Source: a bacterium
GTDB taxonomy: Bacteria; Patescibacteriota; Minisyncoccia; Phycocordibacterales; UBA9973
NCBI GenBank assembly: GCA_021831595.1
Contig: JAKBMK010000005.1
Coordinates: forward strand, 1 to 34,603
Reading direction: 5' to 3'
DNA: 34,603 bases
Of the stretch, positions 1 through 9,794 are shown in pieces. Position 1 is the first letter of the stretch, and every line of letters begins with the position of its first letter. The notes under the pieces were generated by a model that worked only from the letters and a program-made list of their open reading frames with translations, did not search any database and was not told where the DNA came from. The position numbers were made by a program, and so were the translations under genes.

Positions 1-106
1 ATAATCACATTTTATCTTAATCCCCATAAATTGACAGACTAGATTTTAAACAAGCAAAAAGCTTGCAGTAGAGAGGGGAACTCGAGCGCGCGAACCTCGC
101 TCAAAC

Positions 107-180
107 TGGCTGGGAGACTAGGAATCGAACCTAGATTAAAGGCTTCAAAGGCCTCTGTCCTACCGTTAGACGATCTCCCA
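107..180 (-). tRNA. tRNA-Gln (anticodon TTG), CCA encoded
   Basis: Reverse complement TGGGAGATCGTCTAACGGTAGGACAGAGGCCTTTGAAGCCTTTAATCTAGGTTCGATTCCTAGTCTCCCAGCCA folds as a cloverleaf; anticodon loop CTTTGAA. Confidence 0.93.
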
Positions 181-266
181 ATAGAAAACAATATAAGAAT
201 ACAACAAAAATGGTTATTTTTCAACTGTTTGATATTAGAAGTCTCACAGAACATTTCTTAGAAGAA

Positions 267-1034
267 TTATTCTATTACAGTAATAAGACCTGCTCTTAAA
301 ATATTCTTTCTTAATTCTGTCCTCTTTTCTTTTTCATTTGCATGGCTCGCGTCTCCTACGGTTTGTCCTTTAATTAAATTATCAGAAACATAAACAAGAG
401 CGGTGCTTGGAACATTAAAATTTTTAGAAACGGCAAAAACTGTAGAGATTTCCATTTCAACACCATAATATCCATCATCTGACCAAGAGGTGACATCCTC
501 CCATGATTCTCCCATCATTGCTTGGTTGGTTATGATAGGCCCTCTTTTGATTGCAAAATCAAGTCCAAGATTTTTTTGAAGTGTCTCTGATAAATTATCA
601 TCTGGATAATGCTTGAAGTCTTTTGATTCTTTATCATATATTCTTGTGATGCTTTCATTCCCATAACTATATGTGGGGATTATTAAATCTAAAGAATTAA
701 TATCTTTTCCCAAACCACCGCAACTACCTAAATGAATATTTTTCTTTGATCCAAACAAACAAGCCAAGTGAGTATATTCAGAAAGCATAGTTCCTCCATA
801 CATTACAACAAACCAATAATTTTTATCATTTATTTTTATTTCTAAAACATGAGAAAGAAATCCTTCCAAGGTTCTTAGAGAATAGATTATATTGTTCTCT
901 TTTAGAATAGATTCAAGTTCTTCTCTTTGTTTTTCTTCCATCCATCCGCCATATGAAATGAATCCTTCAACATTATAGTCGGATGGTAAATTAAAATGCT
1001 CCCGATATTCTTCTGCTGTAAATGATTTATACAT
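267..1034 (-). CDS. Nucleoside phosphorylase / PNP-UDP phosphorylase family protein
   Basis: ORF 267..1043 begins at TTG; the in-frame ATG at 1034 lies 8 nt after a minus-strand TATAAT. Motifs HLGSCGGLGKDI and YYGVEMEISTVFAVSKNFNVPSTALVYVSDN are typical of the family. Confidence 0.8.
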   Translation of the reverse strand: MYKSFTAEEYREHFNLPSDYNVEGFISYGGWMEEKQREELESILKENNIIYSLRTLEGFLSHVLEIKINDKNYWFVVMYGGTMLSEYTHLACLFGSKKNIHLGSCGGLGKDINSLDLIIPTYSYGNESITRIYDKESKDFKHYPDDNLSETLQKNLGLDFAIKRGPIITNQAMMGESWEDVTSWSDDGYYGVEMEISTVFAVSKNFNVPSTALVYVSDNLIKGQTVGDASHANEKEKRTELRKNILRAGLITVIE

Positions 1035-1112
1035 ATACTGCAATTATACAATAAATAAAATTAAAAACTAATGAAGCTAGCATTAGATATTTCGTCTTGA
1101 TATAATAAAATA

Positions 1113-1562
1113 ATGAAAGAAATTAAACTTCACAAACAATGGGTTATTAAGGCACCACTTGATAGTGTTTTTAAGATAATGACAGATTTTGAGAAATTAC
1201 CAGAATATTTCCCGGATGTGGCAGAAGCAGTAGAGATTAATAAAAGAGAAGGGGACCATTTAGAAATAGAAGCCACGGTTAAATCTTTTGGTCGGAAGTT
1301 TAAGGTGAAGATGAAAACAGAGATTCTCCCAGGAAAGGGTTTTATCTCTGATAATGACAGTTATCAATTTGGAACTTCTGGGCATGAAGAATTCTTGCTT
1401 TCTCTACATCCCGAAGGAACTCTTATAGATTACACATACCAAGTTACTATCCACAAAAAGTGGCTACGTATAGTCGCTACACCTCTTATCAAATGGTATG
1501 CCATGAAGGCCTGGGAGAAAGCTGTCATTAATAAACTTAAAAATATGCTTGAGAAGAAATAA
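1113..1562 (+). CDS. SRPBCC / COQ10-like polyketide cyclase family protein
   Basis: 149 aa ORF; KQWVIKAPLDSVFKIMTDFEKLPEYFPDV N-terminus typical of START/SRPBCC ribosome-association-like proteins. Confidence 0.7.
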   Translation: MKEIKLHKQWVIKAPLDSVFKIMTDFEKLPEYFPDVAEAVEINKREGDHLEIEATVKSFGRKFKVKMKTEILPGKGFISDNDSYQFGTSGHEEFLLSLHPEGTLIDYTYQVTIHKKWLRIVATPLIKWYAMKAWEKAVINKLKNMLEKK

Positions 1563-1609
1563 TAAAAAATAAGATTATTTTTTTTTGAAGTAGTCTATAT
1601 AATATAATT

Positions 1610-2623
1610 ATGATGGAAAATTTATTTAATAATATTGAAGAAAATAAAAGAATCAGTATTGCTTCAAGTTTAGAAAAATCAAATGGAGAAAACGAAAGTT
1701 TTTCTATTAAATTAGAGAAGGATGGTAAGCCAAAGTTGGTGGTGTTTGAAGATATCGACAAAACTCTTTTGCATTTAGAGCCTACATACAATGAGATTAG
1801 GAAAAATATGTGGCCAGAAGCCGTTGCCAAAGACGGGATTGAAGAAGTTAGTAAGGTTCACTTGGACGGATTTAGGCTAGGGACAATGTGGCGAGAGCTT
1901 TATAGAATGTATGGTATATATACTCTAGGGAAAGAAGAGTGGAAAGATTCGAATGTTTATACTGAAGAATTTCTATCTGAAGGAAAAGAAGGTGAGAATA
2001 TTGATAAACCTGGAGATAAATATCATGAATTTAGTGATGAGCTTTTAAGAAAGTTTGATGATATAGCGGCTGAAACAGTAGAAAAACAAGCAAAAGAAAA
2101 TCCAGATTTTTTCAATGAAGCAAAAATAGAATCTACATATAAATTAAACTCTTTGTACAAGAGGCTTGGTGTGGTGGTCGTGGGGATGTCAGCTAATCCA
2201 AGGAAGTTTATAAATGCGATTTGTAAGTACACAGGGCTGTCGGAAAATTTCATTGATTGTGCTACTGATACGGATGTATCGGGCACTAAGGAATATAAAA
2301 TGCAGTGGCTTATAGACAGACTTGAGAAGAAGGGTCTATCTGTCCCTTATGATAGATTGCTTGTTATAGGTGATTCACCCTTGGGTGACGTCGGAAGTGC
2401 TAGTCGATTCCAGAAACTAGTCAAAAGTGAACATCCGGAAGTTTCGGCTTCTGGTATCGTTATAATTGAATCTGAGAATGATATGGATGTTGCAGTAGAA
2501 AAATTAAAAGATATCAATGACATAAATATACACACATTTGATTATACAAAAGTCCCAAAAAACAAAGATGGTAATCCAGAGTTATTCTCTAAAAATAGAA
2601 AAGATTTTTATAAGAACATTTAA
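1610..2623 (+). CDS. HAD-like hydrolase
   Basis: 337 aa ORF; VVFEDIDKTLLHLEP (DxDxT-like motif) and DRLLVIGDSPLGDVGSA (HAD motif IV-like). Confidence 0.6.
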   Translation: MMENLFNNIEENKRISIASSLEKSNGENESFSIKLEKDGKPKLVVFEDIDKTLLHLEPTYNEIRKNMWPEAVAKDGIEEVSKVHLDGFRLGTMWRELYRMYGIYTLGKEEWKDSNVYTEEFLSEGKEGENIDKPGDKYHEFSDELLRKFDDIAAETVEKQAKENPDFFNEAKIESTYKLNSLYKRLGVVVVGMSANPRKFINAICKYTGLSENFIDCATDTDVSGTKEYKMQWLIDRLEKKGLSVPYDRLLVIGDSPLGDVGSASRFQKLVKSEHPEVSASGIVIIESENDMDVAVEKLKDINDINIHTFDYTKVPKNKDGNPELFSKNRKDFYKNI

Positions 2624-2739
2624 TACATAAGTTTAAAGGTTTTTGTATGTAGCATTTGCTATTTAGTCATTAAAATGTTATTTTTATAAAATAATAGTAA
2701 TAACTTGTCTAGTATAGGATAGGTCAATAAATATAATTT

Positions 2740-3285
2740 ATGGGAAATTTTAATGGTGGGGGTAATAGAGGTGGAGGATTTAGAGGAGGTAATGGTGGAG
2801 GACGCCCAGACTTCAAGAAGGGTGGATTCGGAGGAAATAGAGAGAAGACTATGTATAAAGCAGTCTGTGATGAATGTCACAAGAGTTGTGAAGTTCCTTT
2901 CCGCCCATCTCAAGATAAGCCAATATATTGTAATGATTGTTTTAGTGGCAAGAGGGGGAATGAAGCTCCTCGCCGTGATTTCGGTGGTGATCGTGGTGGT
3001 AATAGAGATTTCGGTAGTAAGCCATCTTTCAGCAAGCCAGCGGGAGCAGGTAACGATATGAGTAAGCAACTAAGTGAAATGAATAGCAAGCTTGATCGTT
3101 TGATTAGTTCTATAGAGAAGTTAGCAGCACCTAAAGCTGCAGTAGCTCCAGTAGTAAAAGCAGCAGCCCCAGCTCCAGTCAAAGTTGCTGCTGTCAAAGT
3201 AGCAGTCAAAGTTCCAGCTAAAAAGGTAGCAGTAAAAGCTCCTGCCAAAAAAGCAGTGAAAGCAGTAAAGAAAGGAAAGAAGTAA
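2740..3285 (+). CDS. CxxC-type zinc-ribbon protein with Gly-rich N-terminus and Ala/Lys/Val-rich basic tail
   Basis: YKAVCDECHKSCEVPFRPSQDKPIYCNDCF (paired CxxC) followed by VKVPAKKVAVKAPAKKAVKAVKKGKK. Confidence 0.75.
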   Translation: MGNFNGGGNRGGGFRGGNGGGRPDFKKGGFGGNREKTMYKAVCDECHKSCEVPFRPSQDKPIYCNDCFSGKRGNEAPRRDFGGDRGGNRDFGSKPSFSKPAGAGNDMSKQLSEMNSKLDRLISSIEKLAAPKAAVAPVVKAAAPAPVKVAAVKVAVKVPAKKVAVKAPAKKAVKAVKKGKK

Positions 3286-3297
3286 TTTAAACATTAA

Positions 3298-3326
3298 AAC
3301 AAAAGCTCCCAATGGGAGCTTTTGTT
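3298..3326 (+). terminator. Rho-independent terminator
   Basis: AACAAAAGCTCCC-AAT-GGGAGCTTTTGTT followed by T-rich tract. Confidence 0.85.
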
Positions 3327-3357
3327 TTATTTTAATTGAGGATGCTATAATGTTCCC

Positions 3358-4386
3358 ATGGATAAATACTATATACAGCATGAAGGAAAAGTTATAGACG
3401 ATGCCCGATTTAAGCATGTGATGGCTATCACTCTTGATCCTAGGTCAAATTTTAAGAAAGGAATAGTGAGGTGTGTAATTAAAAGAGAGGGAGATATTCA
3501 CATTAAAGGTTACTTAGATAGAAGTGAGTTATATAAAATAGAAGGAGATTCTCTAGAACATTTTGAAATTAAAGAAAGATTAAAAATAAAAAATGAGAAG
3601 GAAATTATAAAGAGTTTTTTACCTCCAGGTTTTGATTTTATTGGCCTGGAAGATCCCGACATCTGGATAGATAGAGAGACAGATCTAATGCATGTGTATT
3701 TCACGATCCCGTTTATTAGCAAAGATAAAAGTATCAAGAATAAAATCAGTCTTGGTCATGCGGTGGGTAACGATTTAGATTCTCTCGAGATGACGGAACC
3801 AACTCTTATGAGTATAGATGGCGTAAATGCAAAGGAGATTTCTATTGCACCAACAAACAAAAATGGTTTTCGTTACAATCTTATAGAATCAAAAAGTCGC
3901 AAGGATGGGTCTTCTTGTTCTGTTGTAGAAGTTGCTATTGCAAGAGATATGGGTAAGCCATGGGAGCGCGGAGAGATAGTTTTCCACCCAAAAGATCAAG
4001 ATATTCCCTGGATTGGTGGGCATGCTTCTCCGGGACCATTATTGCCGAAAAGTTTTATAGATATGGGGGAGGGTAAAATGCTCGGCATAATAAACGGACG
4101 TGAGGCAAACAATAAAATGGAAAACGGGACAACTTTATATGGAATGTTTAGTATAGGTCTTTTTATATATGATTATGAAAATGGAAAGATTGACTGGGTG
4201 TCATCTGAACCTTTTATACAAGATACTGAAGCTAGCACAATAACTTTTGCAAGTCAGTTTGTAGAAACTAAAGAAGGTGAAGGTACACTCTACGCTCACG
4301 TTGATGATTCATTTGTGAGAGCATATACTTTAACGAGAGAAAAAATTCAAGAATTTTTAATTGAAAATAAATATCATGGAACTTAA
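3358..4386 (+). CDS. Five-bladed beta-propeller glycosidase-like protein (GH43/GH130-like)
   Basis: 342 aa ORF; GLEDPDIWIDRETDLMHVYFT and GGHASPGPLLPKSF motifs. Confidence 0.5.
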   Translation: MDKYYIQHEGKVIDDARFKHVMAITLDPRSNFKKGIVRCVIKREGDIHIKGYLDRSELYKIEGDSLEHFEIKERLKIKNEKEIIKSFLPPGFDFIGLEDPDIWIDRETDLMHVYFTIPFISKDKSIKNKISLGHAVGNDLDSLEMTEPTLMSIDGVNAKEISIAPTNKNGFRYNLIESKSRKDGSSCSVVEVAIARDMGKPWERGEIVFHPKDQDIPWIGGHASPGPLLPKSFIDMGEGKMLGIINGREANNKMENGTTLYGMFSIGLFIYDYENGKIDWVSSEPFIQDTEASTITFASQFVETKEGEGTLYAHVDDSFVRAYTLTREKIQEFLIENKYHGT

Positions 4387-4969
4387 AGCAACTTTTGGAA
4401 TACTCTCAGCCTTTTTTACTTTTGCGGGACTCGTGCCTTATTTTTTAGAAATTAGTAAAAGAGAAATATATCCACACAATCTTTCTTGGCTCGGCTGGGC
4501 ATTCATAACTTTTGTTGGAGGCATGGCCATGCTTGCCGATGGGGGCAAGTGGTCTGTTGTTATTTTGTTTGCGAATAGCTTATCCTGCATTCTGGTTGTT
4601 TGTTATTCGATTTATAAAAAAGTAGGAGTTTGGTCCACGACCATATATGATTATTTATTTTTTGGTTTGGGTGTTTTAGGAGTTATTTTATGGCAGACTT
4701 TTGATATGCCCCTTATCGCTGTGGTTTGTTCTGTTGTTGCAGATTTTTCATTTGGTTTGCCTACAATTATCAAAGCATACAAGAATCCTAAATCTGAATT
4801 ACCTCTTGCTTGGCTTTCATGTTCTATTGCTGGATTACTTAGTTTGTTTGCTTTACAAAGTTTTGTTGTAGGAGAATTTCTGTACCCTTTATATCTATTC
4901 ATTTTTGATACAGTTGTATTTTTGATAGCCCTTATTGGTGGTTATATGAAAATGATCAAAACTAAATAA
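4376..4969 (+). CDS. Multi-pass membrane protein, possibly PQ-loop/SWEET-like
   Basis: Hydrophobic ORF; the track start at 4361 is TTG, while ATG at 4376 overlaps the previous gene by 11 nt. Confidence 0.55.
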   Translation: MELKATFGILSAFFTFAGLVPYFLEISKREIYPHNLSWLGWAFITFVGGMAMLADGGKWSVVILFANSLSCILVVCYSIYKKVGVWSTTIYDYLFFGLGVLGVILWQTFDMPLIAVVCSVVADFSFGLPTIIKAYKNPKSELPLAWLSCSIAGLLSLFALQSFVVGEFLYPLYLFIFDTVVFLIALIGGYMKMIKTK

Positions 4970-4971
4970 TT

Positions 4972-5436
4972 ATGCGGAGAATTTTCAAGATTATTAATGG
5001 GAGGCTTTATTATATTTCTAGAGTTAAAAGAAAAATTAAGAAGACAAGAAGAAAAAATTTAAATTATTTAAAACACAAAAAAGCTGCGAGCGTTTTGGTA
5101 AAAGAAAGATTAGAATATTTCAATCAGTTTTATAATTATAAATACGGTAGAGTAGCTATCCGGAATCAGAAGACCAGATGGGGGAGTTGTTCTAAAAAGG
5201 GGAATTTAAATTTTAATTACAAGATCGTTTTCCTTACTCCAAAACAAGCCGACTATATAATAGTTCACGAGCTTTGCCATTTGAAAGAATTTAATCACTC
5301 TGTGAGATTTTGGGATTTGGTGGCTAAAGCTGTACCCGAATATAAAGAAATTAGAAGTAGCCTGCGCCAGATAGGGGTTCAACCCCTATCTGGGAGCAGA
5401 AAGTCTTTCTATTTGGGGGAAAATAAGGTAAAGTAA
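4972..5436 (+). CDS. YgjP/SprT-like zinc metallopeptidase (DUF45)
   Basis: RNQKTRWGSCSKKGNLNFNYKIVFLTPKQADYIIVHELCHLKEFNHSVRFWDLV; HExxH-type motif HELCH. Confidence 0.85.
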   Translation: MRRIFKIINGRLYYISRVKRKIKKTRRKNLNYLKHKKAASVLVKERLEYFNQFYNYKYGRVAIRNQKTRWGSCSKKGNLNFNYKIVFLTPKQADYIIVHELCHLKEFNHSVRFWDLVAKAVPEYKEIRSSLRQIGVQPLSGSRKSFYLGENKVK

Positions 5437-5444
5437 GAATCTAT

Positions 5445-6917
5445 ATGGCTCACGGAGAAGTAGTAATACGATTTGAAAAGGTTTCTTTTGAATACGGGCA
5501 CAATAAACCGATACTGGATACGGTAGATTTTTCTGTACGTCGCGGTATGAAAGTGACAATAATGGGGCAGAATGGTGCAGGGAAAAGTACTTTATTCTCA
5601 CTCATTACTGGTGAGAGACAACCAGAGGACGGATCTATAAGTTTGGCTCAGAGGACAACCATTGCTCTTTCTAGACAAGTCATTCCTCGTGATGAACTCG
5701 ATCTCACGGTTCGTGAATTCTTTCAAAAAGTTTTCAAAGAAAAAGTTTACGATATTGATCCTCGTATCGATGATGTGCTAGAGGTAGTTAATTTGAAAGG
5801 ACACGAAAAGGTTCACGAGAGAATCATGCGCTCTTTCTCTGGAGGTCAGCAAGCCCGTCTCCTTCTTGCTTCAGCTTTGATACAAGAGCCAGATATATTG
5901 CTTCTCGATGAACCGACAAATAATCTAGATAAAGCAGGCATTGCTCATCTGACAGATTTCTTAGTAAAATACAAGAAGACAGTTATCGTCATCTCTCACG
6001 ATGCACACTTCCTCAATTCATTTACAGATGCTGTTCTTTATCTCGATGTCTACACAAAAAAGATTGAGCAGTATGTCGGTAACTATACAGATGTTCGCGA
6101 CCAGATAACCGCTAGAATGGAAAGAGAAAATAGAAAAAATGCTTTGCTTTCAAAAGAGATTCAAGCTAAAAAGGATCAAGCCAACGCTTTCGCTATGAAA
6201 GGAGGAAATCTTCGTGCTGTGGCCAAGCGTATGCGAGACTTAGCAGAAGAACTTGAAGAAGAGAAAGTAGATGTCAGACGCGAAGATAAAACAATAAGGA
6301 ATTTCGTTATTCCTACCCAGGATGATTATGTAGGAGATATTGTAACTTTTACATCTGTGCCTATCTATAAGAACCATAAAATAAAAAATATAAAAGTGAA
6401 CGTGAAGCTTCGCAAGAACAAACACTTGCTCCTATCAGGCCCTAATGGAATAGGGAAAAGTACTTTACTTGAATCTATTGTGAAAGGTGAAGTAGAAGGC
6501 ATAAAAGTTCCTCCAGAAGTTAGAGTGGGTTATTACAGGCAAGATTTCTCGACTCTCGATTTTAATGATACAGTCTATGAATCTCTTGCTGAAACTATGA
6601 GGAAGGTGAGTGGTAAGGTTCACGAAGAAACTATTCGCGCGACAGCTGCCAGCTTCCTTATTACTGGTGATATGGTTTATACACAGATAGGTAGCCTTTC
6701 AGAAGGACAGAAAGGACTTGTCGCTTTTGCCACATTGGTTCTTACAAAGCCCGGACTTCTTATATTAGACGAGCCGACAAACCATATAAACTTCCGTCAT
6801 TTACCAGTGATAGCGAAAGCCTTAAGTGAATTCAAAGGAGCAATGATATTGGTATCTCATGTGCCGGATTTTGTAGAGAAAATAAGGATAGATGAAATAC
6901 TTGATTTAGATAAATAA
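5445..6917 (+). CDS. ABC-F family ATP-binding protein
   Basis: Two Walker A motifs (GQNGAGKST, GPNGIGKST), SGGQQARLLLA and SEGQKGLVAFA signatures, no TM segments. Confidence 0.9.
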   Translation: MAHGEVVIRFEKVSFEYGHNKPILDTVDFSVRRGMKVTIMGQNGAGKSTLFSLITGERQPEDGSISLAQRTTIALSRQVIPRDELDLTVREFFQKVFKEKVYDIDPRIDDVLEVVNLKGHEKVHERIMRSFSGGQQARLLLASALIQEPDILLLDEPTNNLDKAGIAHLTDFLVKYKKTVIVISHDAHFLNSFTDAVLYLDVYTKKIEQYVGNYTDVRDQITARMERENRKNALLSKEIQAKKDQANAFAMKGGNLRAVAKRMRDLAEELEEEKVDVRREDKTIRNFVIPTQDDYVGDIVTFTSVPIYKNHKIKNIKVNVKLRKNKHLLLSGPNGIGKSTLLESIVKGEVEGIKVPPEVRVGYYRQDFSTLDFNDTVYESLAETMRKVSGKVHEETIRATAASFLITGDMVYTQIGSLSEGQKGLVAFATLVLTKPGLLILDEPTNHINFRHLPVIAKALSEFKGAMILVSHVPDFVEKIRIDEILDLDK

Positions 6918-6940
6918 AAACCTCCAATTGGAGGTTTTTA
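6915..6940. terminator. Bidirectional-type terminator between convergent genes
   Basis: TAAAAACCTCC-AATT-GGAGGTTTTTA. Confidence 0.8.
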
Positions 6941-6951
6941 TTTTACACAAA

Positions 6952-7896
6952 TTACTTTTTGTTAAAATCTTTCTCTCTCATGATTCGAAATCTTCTCATC
7001 ATATCCAAAGCAATACTTGATTTAGTATATTCATACAAGTCTATACTTTCGTGCATCTTCTCGTCAGTATGAATTTCATTTTTAATATTTCTCAATAAAG
7101 CTTGTATTTTTTCATATTGTAATTTTGCAAAGTCAAATCTAATGTTACTTCTATTTACTTCATGATAGTCTAGTATTGTCTGGAGTTGTTCTTCTATTTG
7201 TAATAAAATCAAATATTTTAATGGATGATTTTCAAGTACCTCATTATTGTCTGTGATATAAGCATTTGCTAGTTCTTCAATGTCTTTTTTTGATGCACCA
7301 ATAATGAATTTTGGAACAAGTAGTCTCCCTTTTTCTTTAGTGTCTGGGTCTTCAAAATATTTTATTGTAGGAATGTTTCCTCCTTCGACATTGTTGGACC
7401 AGTTTTTTTGAAGTTTTTCATAAATCTTTTTATCTTGATTCGTTACAGTGAAATCAAAAGCAATTCCCAAGTAGCCACCTCTCTCGTGTTTCATTATCGC
7501 ATCAATGCCTACTCTTAAATCATCATAATCTGATGTCATGATAGATTTGCAGCCCTTGAACCACTTTTTATTTAGTCTATCTACTATCATTGCCTGGAGG
7601 ATTTCTGATAACTGAAATCCTCCTTCAAGATGTTCGAGATTGTCTCTACCATATGAACTATTTGCTTCCTCTATTTTAGATCTAGTGTATGACACATACT
7701 GTTTATCTTTGTTGATAGATTCACTAGTGTAGTCATTTTCAAATTTTGTGCCAGGCATAGCACCTTTAAAAGAATCCAGATCTTCTGTTCTGTTTGAATA
7801 GACTGTTTCTAGTTTTTTGAATAATAATAATTGATTTTGCTGACTTTCTAAGATACTTGGCTCGTTTTTAATACTAGGTTTAAATTGTTCATTCAT
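6952..7896 (-). CDS. Hypothetical protein, 314 aa
   Basis: Long ORF with TATAAT on the minus strand 8 nt before ATG; no family recognised. Confidence 0.7.
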   Translation of the reverse strand: MNEQFKPSIKNEPSILESQQNQLLLFKKLETVYSNRTEDLDSFKGAMPGTKFENDYTSESINKDKQYVSYTRSKIEEANSSYGRDNLEHLEGGFQLSEILQAMIVDRLNKKWFKGCKSIMTSDYDDLRVGIDAIMKHERGGYLGIAFDFTVTNQDKKIYEKLQKNWSNNVEGGNIPTIKYFEDPDTKEKGRLLVPKFIIGASKKDIEELANAYITDNNEVLENHPLKYLILLQIEEQLQTILDYHEVNRSNIRFDFAKLQYEKIQALLRNIKNEIHTDEKMHESIDLYEYTKSSIALDMMRRFRIMREKDFNKK

Positions 7897-8014
7897 AATT
7901 ACTTATTATATGTCTTTTGGCCCAAAAAACAAATAAAAACATAATAAATTAAAGATATTGAGAAGGGGACTTACTATTGACAAAAGTTAATAAATAGTAT
8001 ATAATATGGGTGTT

Positions 8015-8620
8015 ATGAAAAGAATATACGTAATATTTTCAATACTTTTTATACTAATTTCTGGAATACTAGTAGCTCCTGCTAAAACAGAGGCTTCTTT
8101 CTGGGGAGAATTTTGGACTAGACTTTATTATACTGATGGATATACCTGTGGTGGATGTAATAATTATTCTCCTTATTATTATGGTGATGGATACAATTCT
8201 ACTTACTATGGTGGAGATTATTATTATCCTACATACTACGGAGGAGATTATTATAATAATTTAAATTATAATGGAATCGGGTACAACAATGTTTATTATG
8301 GAGGAGATCGCTATAACAATGTAAACTACAATACTGTTTATTATGATAATAATTTAAGATATGATGCGAACTCTACTTATTATGGAGGAAATTATTATAA
8401 CAATGTAAACTACAACAATGTAAGTTATGATGGTGATATAAATTACAATGCTTTGCATTATAATAATGTAAACTACGATGGGGATATGAATTACAACGCT
8501 CTAAACTACAATAATGTAAATTATAATCCTGTTGATTACAATACTCCTACATATAAAAACCTAAATTATGATGGGTCTGTGTATAGAGGAGAGTTCTATA
8601 ATGGACCAGTCTATGATTAA
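8015..8620 (+). CDS. Secreted Tyr/Asn-rich pentapeptide-periodic repeat protein
   Basis: MKRIYVIFSILFILISGILVAPAKTEA signal peptide, then repeats such as NYNNV-NYNPV-DYNTP-TYKNL-NYDGS. Promoter TTGACA (7977-7982)-N17-TATAAT (8000-8005); ATG at 8006 directly abuts the -10, so 8015 is the more plausible start. Confidence 0.8.
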   Translation: MKRIYVIFSILFILISGILVAPAKTEASFWGEFWTRLYYTDGYTCGGCNNYSPYYYGDGYNSTYYGGDYYYPTYYGGDYYNNLNYNGIGYNNVYYGGDRYNNVNYNTVYYDNNLRYDANSTYYGGNYYNNVNYNNVSYDGDINYNALHYNNVNYDGDMNYNALNYNNVNYNPVDYNTPTYKNLNYDGSVYRGEFYNGPVYD

Positions 8621-8630
8621 TTAAATACAA

Positions 8631-8670
8631 AAATAAATCCCCGCTAGCTTACGTTAGCGGGGATTTATTT
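8631..8670. terminator. Convergent terminator
   Basis: AAATAAATCCCCGCTA-gcttacg-TTAGCGGGGATTTATTT. Confidence 0.8.
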
Positions 8671-9715
8671 AGTCTTCTATTTGTGGTTTCTCAATTGTTT
8701 GGATTTCTATATTGATAGCTTCGCCTGTGATGCGCATGACATCCTTATCTATCTTTCGAAATTCATGGTTCGATTTATTGAAGTGATTTACTGTCGTTTC
8801 GAGAGCATTACCGAGCTTCTGATGCATCTCCTCATAAGTTTGTAGATGTTTACCAAGTTCACCGACTCTTTTGACTATGTCTTTGGCACTTTCTTCTATT
8901 TGCATAGCCTTAAGGCCTTGAAGAACCGTTTGGAGATAAGCGAGAAATGAAGTAGGAGAGACTATGATAACTTTGTATTTGCTTGCAGCTCGTTGAATCA
9001 AATTTTCAGTTTCTTCAGTTATCGCACCTATCTTATTTATAAGTAAGTCGTAGTATATAGCTTCGTGAGGTATAAACATGAAAGCGAAGTCCATCGTACC
9101 TTTGTCTGGCTGAATGTATTTTGAAGTTTCAGTAATTCTATTTTTAAGATCGTTCACAAAAACTTTTTCAAGTCTTTCTTTTTCTGTTTTATCAGATGTT
9201 TCAGAAATTCTATTATAATTTTCAAGAGAGAATTTAGAGTCGATAGGTATAACTTTGTCTTTCACAAAAACTGCTGCATCGACAATTGTGCCATCGGGGA
9301 AAGGGTATTGCATCTGGTAAGATCCTGGGGGCATGACATTCTTTAGAAGAGTTTCAAGATAGTATTCACCGAGTATTCCACGTTGTTTAGGGTTCTTTAA
9401 AATATCTTGCAAGTTTTTGAGCTGATCAGTGAATCCAACCACTTGTTTGTTTGTCTCATCTAGTCTTGTAATCTTTTCTGTGATATCAGCAATAATTCTA
9501 GACGTTTCGGTTGATTGATATCTCATTGATTGGTTAATTTCTTTTTGAGACTCACCAAGCTTTTGATCGATAGTTCTTGAAAGTTCGTTGATTTGTTGGA
9601 GGAGTAATTGATTTGCTGTGTTATCTTTACTTTCTACTGGTTTTTTTATAAAGAAAAAGAGCCCTATGACTAAAGCAATAAGTAGCCCCAAAAATATAAT
9701 AATTAAAGTTTCCAT
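8669..9715 (-). CDS. rmuC: DNA recombination protein RmuC
   Basis: N-terminal TM, coiled coil, and nuclease-like core KQRGILGEYYLETLLKNVMPPGSYQMQYPFPDGTIVDAAVFVKDKVIPIDSKFSLENY. Confidence 0.92.
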   Translation of the reverse strand: METLIIIFLGLLIALVIGLFFFIKKPVESKDNTANQLLLQQINELSRTIDQKLGESQKEINQSMRYQSTETSRIIADITEKITRLDETNKQVVGFTDQLKNLQDILKNPKQRGILGEYYLETLLKNVMPPGSYQMQYPFPDGTIVDAAVFVKDKVIPIDSKFSLENYNRISETSDKTEKERLEKVFVNDLKNRITETSKYIQPDKGTMDFAFMFIPHEAIYYDLLINKIGAITEETENLIQRAASKYKVIIVSPTSFLAYLQTVLQGLKAMQIEESAKDIVKRVGELGKHLQTYEEMHQKLGNALETTVNHFNKSNHEFRKIDKDVMRITGEAINIEIQTIEKPQIED

Positions 9716-9794
9716 AACTTTTCATATTATATCATATTTTAATTTATATATGATATAATATATTACATATTATTAATCTTGGTTTAGTGAAAAT

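Noticed and set aside
39-254. ORF 39..254(-)
   Set aside because: Overlaps tRNA-Gln antisense/sense sequence (contains SNGRTEAFEAFNLGSIPS, a translated tRNA).
2659-3417. ORFs 2659..3069(-), 2753..3061(+), 2910..3248(-), 3121..3417(-)
   Set aside because: Shadow ORFs of the Gly/Ala/Lys-rich zinc-ribbon gene.
8150-8600. CRISPR-like short repeats in the Tyr/Asn-rich gene
   Set aside because: Repeats are in frame with no spacers of constant size, so they are coding repeats; no cas genes in the window.
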